A stretch of 7,730 nucleotides of DNA from Alphaproteobacteria bacterium (lineage in GTDB: Bacteria; Pseudomonadota; Alphaproteobacteria; UBA8366), in assembly GCA_029861675.1 (NCBI GenBank), contig JAOTYV010000237.1, forward strand, positions 1 through 7,730. The letters are read 5' to 3'. The notes below the pieces were generated by a model. It was not told the DNA's origin and searched no databases. It worked only from the letters and a program-made list of their open reading frames with translations. This document shows, piece by piece, positions 6,969-7,730 of this stretch. Positions within the stretch are counted from its first letter, which is position 1, and every line of letters begins with the position of its first letter. The position numbers were made by a program, and so were the translations under genes.

Positions 6969-7730
6969 ATGACCTTCGAAATTCGTCCCCTTTCCGACGC
7001 GCTGGGCGCCGAGGTAGTAGGCCTCGACCTGCGCGATCCTCTCGACACCGAAACCTTCGCCAAAGTGCACCGGGCGCATCTGGAGCATCTCGTCCTGGTA
7101 TTTCGCGACCAGCACCTGACACCACAGCAGCAGATTGATTTTTCCAAACGATTCGGCGCGCTCGACCAGCACCCTTCCGACGATGCGGTCCTGCCCGGTT
7201 ATCCCGATATCCTGGTGGTATCGACCAAGCGGGAAAGCGGGAAGTATGTCGGCCTGCCGGACGGCGGCCCCATGTGGCATTCCGATTTGGCCTACAAAGC
7301 GCGGCCCGCCCTGGGCTCGATGCTGTATGCGCTGGAAGTGCCCGACGCCGGCGGCAATACGGGTTTCGCCAATATGTACAAGGCCTTTGACGCGCTGCCG
7401 GCGGATCTGAAAGCAGCGGTCGAGGGAAAACGCGCTGTCTTTATCGCCGGCCGCAGCAATGCCCAGCGTTCCTTCAAAAGACCGCTCAACAAGGCGCAGC
7501 GGGACAAAACGCCGGCGTCCGCCCATCCGATCATCCGAACGCACCCGGAAACCGGCCGAAAACTGATCTTCGCCAATCCCCAGCATTCGGTCGCCATCGA
7601 AGGCATGGACGAAGCGAGATCGGCGGAAATCCTGGCTGCGCTGTTCGAGCACAGCAGCCAACCCGAATTCATCTACAGCCATGCCTGGCAGGTCGGCGAC
7701 CTGACCTTCTGGGACAACCGCTGCGTCCAG
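6969..7730 (+). CDS. TauD/TfdA family Fe(II)/2-oxoglutarate dioxygenase (3' partial)
   Basis: This is a cytoplasmic non-haem iron oxygenase that would hydroxylate a substrate while converting 2-oxoglutarate and O2 to succinate and CO2. Characterised relatives act on taurine, 2,4-D or alkyl sulfates; the substrate here is unknown. The frame is open for 254 codons to the window edge. The N-terminus (MTFEIRPLSDALGAEVVGLD) is typical of the family. The iron motif is WHSDLAY at 103-109, with His104 and Asp106 as ligands. GGNTGFANMY at 128-137 matches the TauD GGDTLFANMY region, and its Thr131 is a likely 2-oxoglutarate contact. The window ends in TFWDNRCVQ, where relatives continue with the distal iron-binding His, so that residue and the Arg that holds 2-oxoglutarate are beyond the edge. 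AAAGG at 6956-6960 supports the start. The gene diverges from DUF1761 and shows no obvious link to the peptide genes. Confidence 0.93.
   Translation, partial: MTFEIRPLSDALGAEVVGLDLRDPLDTETFAKVHRAHLEHLVLVFRDQHLTPQQQIDFSKRFGALDQHPSDDAVLPGYPDILVVSTKRESGKYVGLPDGGPMWHSDLAYKARPALGSMLYALEVPDAGGNTGFANMYKAFDALPADLKAAVEGKRAVFIAGRSNAQRSFKRPLNKAQRDKTPASAHPIIRTHPETGRKLIFANPQHSVAIEGMDEARSAEILAALFEHSSQPEFIYSHAWQVGDLTFWDNRCVQ

Noticed and set aside
6954..7682. Minus-strand open frame (242 codons) opposite the dioxygenase
   Set aside because: The + strand frame carries the HSD iron motif and TauD-like segments over its whole length, and the antisense frame has no domain.

Overview
The window reads as GC-rich proteobacterial chromosome, most likely from an alphaproteobacterium. 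The grounds are base and codon composition, the gene families present, and a palindromic intergenic repeat built like the RIME-type repeats of that class. This placement is inference; no rRNA or other marker gene is present.

Layout. (1) Positions 1-3801, + strand: the downstream part of a peptide/nickel-type ABC importer. It holds an OppF/DppF-like ATPase whose start lies upstream of the window, an OppD/DppD-like ATPase overlapping it by 8 bases, and, after a 236-base gap, a family 5 periplasmic binding protein that ends in a strong intrinsic terminator. Permeases are not in the window and are presumably upstream. (2) Positions 3987-5486, +: an M81 (MlrC-like) metallopeptidase. It may process imported or linear peptides, so the transporter and peptidase form a plausible peptide-scavenging module. 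(3) Positions 5487-5848: a lower-GC stretch with no convincing gene but with a hairpin. It is followed by a small exported four-cysteine protein (5849-6163). (4) Positions 6267-6367: a convergent intergenic region with a perfect GC-rich hairpin. Then comes a minus-strand DUF1761 membrane protein (6368-6754). (5) Positions 6755-6968: a divergent intergenic region. Then comes the first 254 codons of a TauD/TfdA-type Fe(II)/2-oxoglutarate dioxygenase (6969 to the window end), cut just where the distal iron-binding histidine is expected.

The most interesting signal is not a gene. Two 106-base direct copies of one repeat sit at 3867-3972 and 6161-6266, about 84% identical by manual alignment with no indels. 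Each folds into the same two hairpins, and the substitutions that fall in stems preserve pairing, including one full compensatory G-C to A-T change. One copy occupies nearly all the space between the binding-protein terminator and the M81 ribosome binding site. The other supplies the stop codon of the small exported protein.
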